A stretch of 64,000 nucleotides of DNA from Synechococcus sp. CBW1004. Lineage in GTDB: Bacteria > Cyanobacteriota > Cyanobacteriia > PCC-6307 > Cyanobiaceae. Position numbers and translations under genes: made by a program. This document shows positions 7,868 through 15,678 of the stretch, in pieces (positions within the stretch are counted from its first letter, which is position 1; every line of letters begins with the position of its first letter). The notes beneath the pieces were generated by a model. The model was given only the letters and a program-made list of their open reading frames with translations, ran no database searches and had not been told where the DNA came from. Location of the stretch: positions 186,001 to 250,000 of the forward strand of contig NZ_CP060397.1 in the NCBI RefSeq assembly GCF_015840715.1, given 5' to 3'.

Positions 7868-8788
7868 TCACTCCTCCACCAGACCGCTCTCCTGACCGGC
7901 CTTGCGCAGTTTGCGCAGGGCCCGCTGCACCACCTGGCGGCAGTACTCGCGGCTGCAGGCCAGCTGGCGCGCCACCTCGGCGAGGGTGCGCCACTCATGG
8001 GTGCCATCCAGCCCGAAACGCAGCATCACCACCGTGCGCTCCTTCGGCGTCAGGTTCGCGCGCTCCAGCAGCGTCCAGACCGAGGCGCTGCGCTCGGCCA
8101 GCTCGGCGCGCTCCATCGGTGCCATCTCGTCGCTCGGCAGCAGATCCACCAGCTCGGAGGGATCGCTCTTGGAGCGCACGGCTCCCTGCAGGCTGACCGT
8201 GACACTGCGGAGCTCACAGGCCAGCAGTTCCTCCACCTCGGCCAGCGGCAGCTCCATCGCCCGCGCCAGCTCCAGTGGGCTGGGGTTCTGGCCGTTGGCC
8301 TGAAGATGGCGGGCCTTGGCCGCACGCAGACGCGTCAGTTTTTCATTGACGTTGACGGGAATGCGGATCGTGCGGCTCTGGGTGGAGAGGGCCCGGTTGA
8401 GCCCCTGGCGGATCCACCAATAGGCATAAGTACTGAAGCGATGGCCGCGGGTGGGATCGAATTTCTCCACCGCACGGGTGAGACCGATCGTGCCCTCCTG
8501 GATCAGGTCGAGCAGATCCAGCCCCTTGCCCTGATAGCGCTTGGCCAGGTTGACCACCAGGCGCAGATTGGCGGTGATCATCTGCTGTTTGGCCCGCTCC
8601 CCCAGGCGCAGCACCCGGCGCTCGACATCGCTGTAGACGCAGGCTTCGCCCTGTCCTCCAGCCAGGCTGCAGCGCTCCTGCAGCGCCACCATGGCCTGAA
8701 CCTTGCGGCCCAGGGTGAGTTCCTGCTCGGGAGTCAGAAGCTGATGGCGGCCGATCTCGCCGAGAAAGGCACTGAGGGAACTTGCCAT
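7868..8788 (-). CDS. RNA polymerase sigma-70 family factor (group 2 type)
   Basis: A 306-residue sigma factor. Region 1.2 is FLGEIGRHQLLTPEQE (about 8-23), region 2 holds NLRLVVNLAKRYQGKGLDLL, DLIQEGTIGL and RFSTYAYWWIRQGLNRAL (about 74-135), region 3 follows, and region 4 carries LTPKERTVVMLRFGLDG and the helix-turn-helix LAEVARQLACSREYCRQVVQ near the C-terminus. It lacks region 1.1 and the long spacer of the main RpoD, so it fits the non-essential group 2 sigma factors that reprogram cyanobacterial transcription under stress, nutrient or light change. No partner anti-sigma gene is visible. Which Sig type (B, C, D, E) cannot be set by eye. Confidence 0.93.
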   Translation of the reverse strand: MASSLSAFLGEIGRHQLLTPEQELTLGRKVQAMVALQERCSLAGGQGEACVYSDVERRVLRLGERAKQQMITANLRLVVNLAKRYQGKGLDLLDLIQEGTIGLTRAVEKFDPTRGHRFSTYAYWWIRQGLNRALSTQSRTIRIPVNVNEKLTRLRAAKARHLQANGQNPSPLELARAMELPLAEVEELLACELRSVTVSLQGAVRSKSDPSELVDLLPSDEMAPMERAELAERSASVWTLLERANLTPKERTVVMLRFGLDGTHEWRTLAEVARQLACSREYCRQVVQRALRKLRKAGQESGLVEE

Positions 8789-9076
8789 GTCTGGACTGAA
8801 GATCCGCGTTGTTCTGAAACCTAGGGTTGATTAAGCGGTTGTCTGCAGGTCGCGGAAAGGCTTCAGAGTTCGCATTCGATCCGGATTTGCTCTGCAGCCA
8901 TCCGTGTCCTCTGCGGCGTTGTCCTGAGCTCTGCAGCCGTTCCCGCACACCAGCGGGCGTCTCCAGGGTTTCCGTGCTGGGAGCCCCGCAAGGCGGCAGT
9001 GGGGGGAACGCCGGCGCGCAACAGCGCCGGAGCCGCCCAGCCGCTACCTTGGCCGGCCATCGCACCGGCTGCCTCC

Positions 9077-9583
9077 ATGCTTGATCCCCTCGTTCTCCCA
9101 GCGGCTCTGCCTCTGCCGACCGGGGTGATCCCCAGTGCACTGGTGGCGTACGTGCACTACCTCAGCTTCATGCTCTGCTTCGGCGCGCTGGTGCTGGAGC
9201 GACGTCTGATCCGCGCCAACCCCGATCGCTCGACGGCGACGCTGATGGTGATCACCGATGTCGTCTATGGCATCGCTGCGCTGGCAGTGCTGCTCAGCGG
9301 CATCGCGCGGGTGCTGTACTACGGCCAGGGCAGCGAGTTCTACACCGAAAACCCCCTGTTCTGGTGGAAGGTCGGGCTCTACCTGAGTGTGGGTGCACTG
9401 TCGCTCTACCCGACCGTCACCTACATCCTCTGGGCGTTGCCGCTGCGCAAGGGTGAGCTGCCTCAGGTCAGTGAGGCCCTGGCCCAACGGCTCCGCTGGA
9501 TTCTCAACATCGAGCTCGTCGGCTTTGCGGCCATTCCCCTGCTCGCTGCCCTGATGGCGCGTGGTGTCGGCCTCCCCTCATGA
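9077..9583 (+). CDS. DUF2214 family membrane protein
   Basis: A 168-residue integral membrane protein with about four spans. Residues 22-38 hold VAYVHYLSFMLCFGALVLE, then VVYGIAALAVLLSGIARVLYYG and the FWWKVGLYLSVGALSLYPTVTYI segment, as in the cyanobacterial DUF2214 family. Conserved His and Arg residues inside the first two spans suggest a haem- or quinone-related role, which is inference. The start ATG is preceded by a 288-base divergent region towards the sigma factor gene, in which I could not fix a promoter. Confidence 0.85.
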   Translation: MLDPLVLPAALPLPTGVIPSALVAYVHYLSFMLCFGALVLERRLIRANPDRSTATLMVITDVVYGIAALAVLLSGIARVLYYGQGSEFYTENPLFWWKVGLYLSVGALSLYPTVTYILWALPLRKGELPQVSEALAQRLRWILNIELVGFAAIPLLAALMARGVGLPS

Positions 9584-10460
9584 ACCTCCGGCCCCTGACG
9601 GCACGGGCCCGTCGGGAGAGCGGCGCCGAGCGCTCCGGCCGGTAACCCTGCTAATGCTCCTGCTGGTGGCGACGCTTCCACTTGGGGGGGGTGGCAGTGC
9701 CGCTGTCGAGCCGGGCCGCGGAGAGCAGCGCATCCCATCCCCGGACCTGCCGGAACCGGAGGCGCTCCAGGCATCGGGCTGTTCTGCCGCCCTCAGCAGC
9801 GAGCCGATTCCGAGCGAGGGCCCGTTGCTGCGGTTCGCCACGCCGGCCTCTGCCGCCCCCGGATCCACCGCGCCGGAGACGCTTCCACAGTTGCCCTCCG
9901 CCCCCGACTATCGCCACCGGCTGGCGACCACAGCGCTGGGTCTTCCCCGTCTGGATCGCTGGTGCGTCTGGATCGAACCGCCCAGCGGCAGCCCCGGCGC
10001 CGCTCTCTGGGAGAACCGCTGGCGCGCAGCTGTGGACCGAGCCCTGGCCCAGTGGCAGGGTCTGGTGGCGATTCAGGTTGTGGACAATCCGGCCGCCGCC
10101 CAGGTGCGGCTGTGGCGGCGGCGCCCTCCCCTGGCGGAAGGGCCGGATGGTCGCCGGAGGGCCAGCCATGGCCGCGCCACGCTGTCGCTGCTGCGTGTGC
10201 GGCGTGGGGAGGTCACCCGCCTGGAGCCGACCGTGGAGGTGCTGCTCAGCCCGGCGCAGCGGGAGCCGGCGATGGAGGCCACCGCCCTGCATGAACTCGG
10301 CCATGCCTTCGGGTTGTGGGGCCACAGTGATGACCCGGCCGACGCCATGGCCGCCGTTCCCGGTGCGGAGCCGGTGCTCGTGCTCAGTCCCCGTGACCGG
10401 GCCACCCTGGAGTGGCTCTATCGACAGCCGACGGTGTTCGGCAGGCCCCTTACTCCCTGA
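9561..10460 (+). CDS. Secreted metzincin/matrixin-like zinc protease
   Basis: A 299-residue protein probably starting at GTG (one of two consecutive GTGs) and overlapping the preceding gene by 23 bases. An N-terminal hydrophobic stretch (about 26-48) is a likely signal or anchor. After a Pro/Ser-rich linker, the catalytic region starts near 115 (LDRWCVWIEP ... WENRWRAAVDRALAQW), which matches matrixin-like peptidases, and the zinc site is HELGHAFGLWGH with His244, Glu245, His248 and His255, followed by DPADAM, a probable Met-turn. The third His is at +11 rather than +10, which I also recall from related cyanobacterial proteins. Substrate unknown. Confidence 0.8.
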   Translation: MVSASPHEPPAPDGTGPSGERRRALRPVTLLMLLLVATLPLGGGGSAAVEPGRGEQRIPSPDLPEPEALQASGCSAALSSEPIPSEGPLLRFATPASAAPGSTAPETLPQLPSAPDYRHRLATTALGLPRLDRWCVWIEPPSGSPGAALWENRWRAAVDRALAQWQGLVAIQVVDNPAAAQVRLWRRRPPLAEGPDGRRRASHGRATLSLLRVRRGEVTRLEPTVEVLLSPAQREPAMEATALHELGHAFGLWGHSDDPADAMAAVPGAEPVLVLSPRDRATLEWLYRQPTVFGRPLTP

Positions 10461-10491
10461 ATCGAGGCGCTCTGAGTCGAGGTGTTGTCAT

Positions 10492-11328
10492 TCACTCCGT
10501 CGCTCGCCGGCGGGTCATGCCGGCGAGACCCACGGCAGCGAGGAAGGCAATCAGCTGGGTCACCACCACCGCAGGACCGGAGGGGAGATCGAAGGCCCCG
10601 GAAGCCAGGAGCCCCACCACGGCGGTGCCGGCTCCGAGCAGGGAAGCCAGCAGCACGTAGCGGCTGAAATGACCGCTCACCAGTCTTGCGGTGCAGGCTG
10701 GGATCACCAGGAAGGCGCTGATCAGCAGCACCCCCATCGCTTTGATCGAGATCGCCACCACCACGGCCAGAACCACCAGCAGCGTCAGGCGATGACGCTC
10801 GGCGGCGATCCCCCGCGACAGGGCCAGACCCTCGTCGAGGCTGAGCAGAATCTGAGTGCGGGAGGTGAGCAGCAGATAGCTGAGCACGGCCAGAGCCAGC
10901 ACCAGGATCAGCCCGAGATCCAGCCAGGACACGCCCAGGATGTCTCCGAACAGCAGCTGCTCGATGCCGCCCCGGTAGCTGCGGATGCGGCTGAGCACCA
11001 GCACCGCCAGGGCTAGGGATGAGGAATAGAGAATGTTCAGGAGGGCGTCGGTGGGCAGCCGGCTGCCGCGGGTGAGGTGATGCACGCCCACCGCGAACAC
11101 AATGGCGAAGGGAAGCAGCACCAGGGTGGGATCCACGCCGAGCAGGATTCCGCCGGTGAGCCCGAGCAGGGCGGCGTGGCCCAGGGCATCTCCGAAGAAG
11201 GCCAGTTGCCTGAGCACCGCGAAGCTGCCGAGCACACCCCCGAGGGCCCCGGTGAGCAGCCCCGCCAGCAATGCCCGCTGCAGGGAGGGCAGGGCCAGCA
11301 GATCCAGCCAGGCCGACGGGTCGACCAT
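10492..11328 (-). CDS. Metal ABC transporter permease (ZnuB/MntB family)
   Basis: A 278-residue integral membrane subunit of an ABC-3 type importer for zinc or manganese, with eight to nine hydrophobic segments. It carries the family phrases SFAVLRQLAFFGDALGHAAL (about 36-55), LPTDALLNILYSSSLALAVL, and GVLLISAFLVIPACTARLVS. Its ATG shares one base with the stop of the ATPase gene, the usual tight coupling. No binding-protein gene is present nearby. Zinc or manganese cannot be told apart from sequence alone. Confidence 0.9.
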   Translation of the reverse strand: MVDPSAWLDLLALPSLQRALLAGLLTGALGGVLGSFAVLRQLAFFGDALGHAALLGLTGGILLGVDPTLVLLPFAIVFAVGVHHLTRGSRLPTDALLNILYSSSLALAVLVLSRIRSYRGGIEQLLFGDILGVSWLDLGLILVLALAVLSYLLLTSRTQILLSLDEGLALSRGIAAERHRLTLLVVLAVVVAISIKAMGVLLISAFLVIPACTARLVSGHFSRYVLLASLLGAGTAVVGLLASGAFDLPSGPAVVVTQLIAFLAAVGLAGMTRRRATE

Positions 11329-12140
11329 CAGCTCAGGCGCTCGGGTGGGGGCGTCGAGCCCTGGGATGGAGTGTGGCCGTGGTGGTGGTGATACGGCACC
11401 CAGGCGGTGCCGTAGAGGCGCTTCAGCTGGGTGGGGCTGAGGGCGTGATCCGGATGGCCCGAGCAGCGCAGGGAACGGTTGAGGCAGAGCACCGCATCAC
11501 AGGTGCGTCGCACCATCTCCAGGTCGTGGGAGACCTGCAGGATCGTCCAGCCCTCACTGCGGCGCAGGGAGAAGAGCAGCGCGTGGAACTGTTCGGCGGC
11601 GCGGGCGTCGAGGCCTGCCTGGGCCTCATCCAGCAACAGGAGGCGGCGCGGCCGCACCACACAGAAGGCCAGCAACACCCGCTTGCGCTCGCCGATCGAC
11701 AGATCGCTGAGCAGTCGGCCGGCCAGGGCTGTGCTGCATGTCTTCTCCAGGGCCAGGCTGACGGCCCGGCGGCAGGCCCGGCGTCCGCGCCAGGGCAGTG
11801 AGGGGCCGACGCGATGCCACCCCAGGGAGACGAATTCCTCCACCCGCAGGGGGAATCGGCCCGGTGGCGTCAGGGTCTGGGGCAGGTAGGCCACCTGTTC
11901 ACGTACCGATGCCGGCAGTTCGCCATGGGGTCCCAGCCGCTGACCAAGCAGTCGCACCTCGCCGCCGGCGTGGGGAACGATGCCGAGGATCGCCTGGACC
12001 AGCGAGCTCTTGCCCGCCCCGTTCGGTCCGACCAGGGCTGTGTCGGTCTCAGCCTCGAGGCGGAAGCTGACCCGGTCGACCACCGTCGCGCCGTGACGGC
12101 GCACGCTCAGCTCGCTGACTTCGAGAACGCGTTCCGCCAT
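11328..12140 (-). CDS. Metal ABC transporter ATP-binding protein (ZnuC/MntA family)
   Basis: A 270-residue nucleotide-binding subunit that powers the adjacent permease. It shows Walker A GPNGAGKSS (about 38-46), Q-loop YLPQTLTP, signature LSIGERKRV, Walker B RLLLLDEAQAGLD and H-loop VSHDLEMV. The signature has LSIGE in place of LSGGQ, and the Walker B is followed by A instead of P. The C-terminal tail PYHHHHGHTPSQG is a short His-rich patch, which favours a transition metal. The start MAERVLEVSEL fits ABC ATPases; longer upstream sequence is antisense to the next gene. Confidence 0.9.
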   Translation of the reverse strand: MAERVLEVSELSVRRHGATVVDRVSFRLEAETDTALVGPNGAGKSSLVQAILGIVPHAGGEVRLLGQRLGPHGELPASVREQVAYLPQTLTPPGRFPLRVEEFVSLGWHRVGPSLPWRGRRACRRAVSLALEKTCSTALAGRLLSDLSIGERKRVLLAFCVVRPRRLLLLDEAQAGLDARAAEQFHALLFSLRRSEGWTILQVSHDLEMVRRTCDAVLCLNRSLRCSGHPDHALSPTQLKRLYGTAWVPYHHHHGHTPSQGSTPPPERLS

Positions 12141-12189
12141 GAAGGCACCATAGGCAAAGCCCCCAGGGCCCACTGTTCGTGTCGGTAAT

Positions 12190-13191
12190 GTGCGATGCGA
12201 GGCGTTGGAGGCCATGGGACGGAGAGGCCTGCTGGTGGCTGCTCTGCTTTGCCCCCTGGCTCTGGCCCTCGCCTGGCCGCGTCTCAGGGGGCTCGCCCGT
12301 CCTGATCCCGCGACGGCGATGGCCCCCTCCCGGGCGCAGCCCAGGGGAGCCACGGCCGCCAGGCCCCCGGCAGGAGCGACGACCCGTGGCGTGGATCCGA
12401 ATCTGCCGCTGGTGGTGGGCGACAGCCGTCGGCTGATCGCCCGCGCGATCGATGACACGGCTGCAGCGGCTCATGAGGAGGCCCTGGTGGCCCTGGCACG
12501 CCGGTTCCAGGGCACGCCGTCCCGAGCGGTTCCGGTGGGTACCGCACCGGTCGAACGGCTGGTTCTGGATCTCACCGCCGTGGATTCGCTCCGGTTCATC
12601 GAGCAGCTGCTGGCCCTGGTCAACAGCCGCCAGGTGCGTAGCCGCACCGAGGCGGTCGACCGCTTCAGCGACCATGTGCGGCGCCTGCGCTACGGCCGCG
12701 GCCGGGTGGATCCCTGTGCCCGCCTCGTGGATCCGAGGCTGTGGGCGCTTGCGGCGGCGCGGCGCGGCTACCTGGTGGATCTGAGTCCTTTTCTGCAGGG
12801 AGCAAGGCAGCGACGGGTGCCACTCACGGAGTTGCTCCAGCCCGGCTCTGCCCGCTCCACCACCACCGCCGCCCCAGCGCCGACCTGTCCCGAGCCGAGG
12901 GAGGGGTGGGTGACCATGGCCGAGGTTCCCCTGGACGCGGTGCCGGCTGCCACGGTCAGCCTGCGCAGCGGTGATCTGTTTGTGTTGCAGGGGAATGTCC
13001 CAGATGGTCAGACGGCTGACATCGGCCTGCTGGAGCTGGAGCGGGGGCGACTGGGAGCCGTGCTGGTGCGGCCCGGTCAGGGCGTGGTGCGGGTGCCAGA
13101 TCTGCTCGCGATGGCGCGACAACAGCCCGGCACGACCGGTCTCTCCTTCCTGCGGTCTCTTCCCAATGCCGATGGCCGCGCCGATCCCTGA
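12190..13191 (+). CDS. DUF1460 (N-acetylmuramoyl-L-alanine amidase-like) exported protein
   Basis: A 333-residue exported protein with a signal (GLLVAALLCPLALALAW). The middle matches the NlpC/P60-related DUF1460 family: RLVLDLTAVDSLRFIEQLLALV (about 121-142), then FSDHVRRLRYGRGRVDPCARL (about 158-178). Family members I recall have D-C at the DxF site as the catalytic cysteine; here the pair is Asp-Ser (DSLRF), so peptidoglycan amidase activity may be lost. The C-terminal half has VPDLLAMARQQPGTTGLSFLR. A start at the in-frame ATG 12214 (MGRRGLLV) would give a tighter signal peptide. It is divergent from the metal ABC genes. Confidence 0.75.
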   Translation: MRCEALEAMGRRGLLVAALLCPLALALAWPRLRGLARPDPATAMAPSRAQPRGATAARPPAGATTRGVDPNLPLVVGDSRRLIARAIDDTAAAAHEEALVALARRFQGTPSRAVPVGTAPVERLVLDLTAVDSLRFIEQLLALVNSRQVRSRTEAVDRFSDHVRRLRYGRGRVDPCARLVDPRLWALAAARRGYLVDLSPFLQGARQRRVPLTELLQPGSARSTTTAAPAPTCPEPREGWVTMAEVPLDAVPAATVSLRSGDLFVLQGNVPDGQTADIGLLELERGRLGAVLVRPGQGVVRVPDLLAMARQQPGTTGLSFLRSLPNADGRADP

Positions 13192-13230
13192 GTCTTCGGC
13201 AGGGTCATTCCTGCGAGGCCAGGGTCTCGA

Positions 13231-13419
13231 TCAACAGATCGTGTGCTGGATCACCTGTTGCACCGGGCAGCCGTCGATGCGGCAGGGCCTGGCCCCGGGC
13301 CCGTCCTCGGCCATCGCCTGCAGGAACCGCACCTTCTTCACCGGAACGGCGATCAACGGGGGCAGGTTCGCCTCCTTGCTCATCACTGGTGGCAGATCGA
13401 TCACCGCGGCTGGGGTCAC
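13231..13419 (-). CDS. Small Cys-containing protein of unknown function
   Basis: A 62-residue frame starting at GTG with a GGAG Shine-Dalgarno-like site six bases upstream and an in-frame stop shortly before it. Third codon positions are almost all G or C, like the neighbouring genes, which supports coding. The C-terminal third has PCRIDGCPVQQVIQHTIC, three Cys residues that could bind a metal or form a disulfide. An ATG 12 codons in (MSKEANLPPL) is an alternative start, giving 50 residues. I recognise no family. It fills the gap between DUF1460 and hisIE. Confidence 0.45.
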   Translation of the reverse strand: MTPAAVIDLPPVMSKEANLPPLIAVPVKKVRFLQAMAEDGPGARPCRIDGCPVQQVIQHTIC

Positions 13420-13472
13420 GACGGGCTCCGGAACATGGGAACGACGCTAGAAAGCCGTCTCGCCCTGCAACA

Positions 13473-13497
13473 GTGGCGATTGCTACGTAATCGCCAC
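13473..13497. promoter_or_regulatory. Perfect 9-bp inverted repeat between hisIE and the small Cys protein gene
   Basis: GTGGCGATT (13473-13481) and AATCGCCAC (13489-13497) are exact reverse complements around a 7-base spacer. It lies 123 bases past the hisIE stop and 54 bases before the GTG of the small minus-strand gene. No T-run follows on either strand, so it is not a standard intrinsic terminator; an operator or an RNA hairpin is possible. Confidence 0.45.
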
Positions 13498-13620
13498 GTC
13501 CCTGCGCCTTGACCGTTGTCTGTCCTGGGCTGAGGCGCTCCGCGTGGAGAGCGCAACGGCTGCCGAATCCGTTGAGGGAAAGCGATCCCGTTGCCATGAG
13601 CAGCCTCACGAGGCTGGGAG

Positions 13621-14415
13621 TCAGCCGTTGGCTTCCGCCCGCCGAGGCGCGCCCCGACGGGCGGCGAGCACTTCCTGCACGCGACGCCAGGGCACGCCGT
13701 GGTGCGCCAGTGCCACCTGGAGGTGGAACACAAGGTCGGCCGCCTCGCCGGCGATGTCCTTCGGATCGTCATCCTTGCAGGCCATCACGAATTCGGCCGC
13801 CTCTTCTCCGATCTTCTTGAGGATGCGGTTATCGCCGCCCTCCAGCAGACGGTTGGTGTAGCTGCCGGGTTCCGGCTGCTGTCGTCGCCCTTCGATCACC
13901 CGCATCAGTTCGGTGCAGACGTCGGCCGGGGGAGGCGGCGCTTCGGGGCCGCCGGCGGTGGCTTGCGGACCCTGCTCGTAGAAGCAGCTGCGGGCTCCGG
14001 TGTGACAGGCCACATCGCCGCTCTGCTCGATGCTGAGAAGCACCACATCGGCGTCGCAGTCGTAGCGCAGGCCCCTGAGCTTCTGGATGTGACCGCTGGT
14101 GGCGCCCTTGTGCCACAGCTCCTGACGCGAGCGGCTCCAGTAGTGCACCTCGCCGCTCTCCAGGGTGCGCGTCAGCGCCTCAGCATTCATCCACGCCACC
14201 ATCAGCACGGCTCCATCGAGCCAGTCCTGGGCCACGGCGGGAATCAGCCCGGCCTCGTTCCAGCGCAGCTGGGCGAGGAGCGAAGGCAAGCCATCAGCGG
14301 CGGCGGTCACAGCGGTCAACCCAGAGCTGGTGCCCAAGTCTGCCTGCTGGCAACCGCGTGTCCCGCTTGTGGCGGCGCGGAGCCGGGCTGTCCGACCAGG
14401 CTGCGCCCTGGCCAT
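13621..14415 (-). CDS. hisIE: Bifunctional phosphoribosyl-AMP cyclohydrolase / phosphoribosyl-ATP pyrophosphatase
   Basis: Catalyses steps 2 and 3 of histidine synthesis. The HisI part (about 48-150) has VLMVAWMNAEAL, HYWSRSRQELWHKGATSG, the Asp-rich metal site DCDADVVLL and the Cys pair in ACHTGARSCFY. A Pro/Ala linker follows, and the HisE part (about 165-260) has NRILKKIGEEAAEFVMACKD and EAADLVFHLQVALAHHG, the MazG-like helices with acidic Mg ligands. The 264-residue length includes about 35 extra N-terminal residues of uncertain status; the true start may be nearer to LPSLLAQLRWNEAG. hisA lies 28 kb away, so the pathway is not in one operon. Confidence 0.93.
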   Translation of the reverse strand: MARAQPGRTARLRAATSGTRGCQQADLGTSSGLTAVTAAADGLPSLLAQLRWNEAGLIPAVAQDWLDGAVLMVAWMNAEALTRTLESGEVHYWSRSRQELWHKGATSGHIQKLRGLRYDCDADVVLLSIEQSGDVACHTGARSCFYEQGPQATAGGPEAPPPPADVCTELMRVIEGRRQQPEPGSYTNRLLEGGDNRILKKIGEEAAEFVMACKDDDPKDIAGEAADLVFHLQVALAHHGVPWRRVQEVLAARRGAPRRAEANG

Positions 14416-14578
14416 GGGCGGGGGATCGACGCTCGAGGCGGGTGGATCAGCGGTTGCCCTTGTGGGCCGCACCGCCCTGATCCTGGGGCGGTGTCCCGGA
14501 GCGCGATGGCAGCCTGAGGACGTCTGGCCCAGGGCAGAGACCGGCCGGTCGCCTTCCTTGCGCCTCAGCATCTCCACC

Positions 14579-15127
14579 ATGACTGCCGCCTTCACCTGCT
14601 CGAAGACCTTCAGCGGGTTTCCCTGCACGCATCGCCAGTGGCGCCACCAGGGGCACTGCCGCTTCGTGCACGGCTACAGCCGCAGCTTCACCGTCTGGTT
14701 TCAGGCCCATCAGCTCGATCAGCACGGTTTCGTGGTGGATTTCTCCAGCCTCGGTGAGCTGCGCGAGCGCCTGCGGCGCCAGTTCGATCACACCTTTCTG
14801 GTCAATGCCGATGATCCGCTCCTGCCCACCTGGCAGGAGCTGCATGACCAGGGGGCCTTGGATCTGCGCGTGATGGAGAACGTGGGCATGGAGGCCAGTG
14901 CCCGGTTGGTGTGGGAGTGGGCCAATGCGCTCCTTCACCAGCGGGAGGGTGGGCGCAGCTGCTGTTTCCGGGTGGAAGCCCGAGAGAACGAGGCCAATGC
15001 CGCCTGCTACGAGGCCCTGCCGGGCTGGTTCCACGTCGGGCCCGTCTCGTCGGATGCCGGCATCGCGTCCATGCTGCCCGCCGGATCCGATGATCGCGAT
15101 GCCGATGGGATCTGGGAGGCCCCATGA
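14579..15127 (+). CDS. 6-pyruvoyl-tetrahydropterin synthase / 6-carboxytetrahydropterin synthase (QueD) family protein
   Basis: A 182-residue member of the PTPS/QueD fold, which acts on dihydroneopterin triphosphate in pterin or queuosine synthesis. It begins MTAAFTCSKTFSGFPCTHRQ and has HCRFVHGYSRSFTVWFQAHQ, with the His pattern used for zinc, then GFVVDFSSLGELRERL and FDHTFLVNADDPL. The usual QueD length is 120-140; this one is longer at both ends, so it belongs to a divergent subfamily, and the exact reaction is uncertain. The start ATG is followed directly by protein-like sequence and lies opposite the hisIE start. Confidence 0.8.
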   Translation: MTAAFTCSKTFSGFPCTHRQWRHQGHCRFVHGYSRSFTVWFQAHQLDQHGFVVDFSSLGELRERLRRQFDHTFLVNADDPLLPTWQELHDQGALDLRVMENVGMEASARLVWEWANALLHQREGGRSCCFRVEARENEANAACYEALPGWFHVGPVSSDAGIASMLPAGSDDRDADGIWEAP

Positions 15128-15201
15128 GGCCGCCGTCTCGGACCCCGCCGGAGGGTATCCGCTTCAGTCCCGGGATCCCCTGGGGCCTCGCCACGGAACC
15201 C

Positions 15202-15414
15202 TCAGTCCCAGTCGAAGCTCAACAGACTCTGGCCCGGCATCAGGGCGCCGGCTTCCTCGCGCATGATGCGGATCACCTCGGCGCTCGCCTCGGGATGGCG
15301 ATGCATCGCCTTGAGCAGCTGTCGAACGTCATCCACGGTGAGTCCCACGCTGCTCACCCGCTCATGCAGGCGACGGCGGAAGGTGTCGAGCAGAGCCAGC
15401 TCGGTGTCGTTCAA
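15202..15414 (-). CDS. Small conserved hypothetical protein
   Basis: About 70 residues starting from TTG (MNDTELALLDTFRRRLHERV ...), with upstream GGAT as a weak ribosome site; a GTG at 15444 would add ten residues. The protein is mostly helical (VDDVRQLLKAMHRHPEASAE) and ends LLSFDWD. Codon use resembles that of neighbouring genes. I know of no function. The much longer open frame that continues upstream is antisense to cobW and is not real. Confidence 0.6.
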   Translation of the reverse strand: MNDTELALLDTFRRRLHERVSSVGLTVDDVRQLLKAMHRHPEASAEVIRIMREEAGALMPGQSLLSFDWD

Positions 15415-15649
15415 CGGACGGGATCCGGGATGGTCGACCTGCACGGTGCCGGCGCGTCGGACCGTTCCATGTTGATGCCCCGTTGCAGACCCGGCCACCC
15501 CAGCGGCCGGAGGCCGTGACCGTGCGTCGGTCGTGGTCCGTCGCTCGGCCCCGCTCGCTGGCTGGGCCGCGCGACCCGGAGGCCTGCGGCGGCGAGGACA
15601 GCCGGGCGCGACGGGAATCTCCACTGCCGCGACAACGGGCACGACAGGC

Positions 15650-15665
15650 GAGAATCGTGTTCTGA
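15650..15665 (+). promoter_or_regulatory. Candidate Zur/Fur-type operator upstream of the CobW gene
   Basis: The sequence GAGAATCGTGTTCTGA ends 13 bases before the CobW ATG and holds an imperfect dyad (AGAA, 5 bases, TTCT), with GAGAAT typical of Zur and Fur boxes. The right half is weak. The call rests mostly on context, as CobW-type zinc chaperones are commonly under Zur control. Confidence 0.3.
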
Positions 15666-15678
15666 ACGCCTTTGCTCC

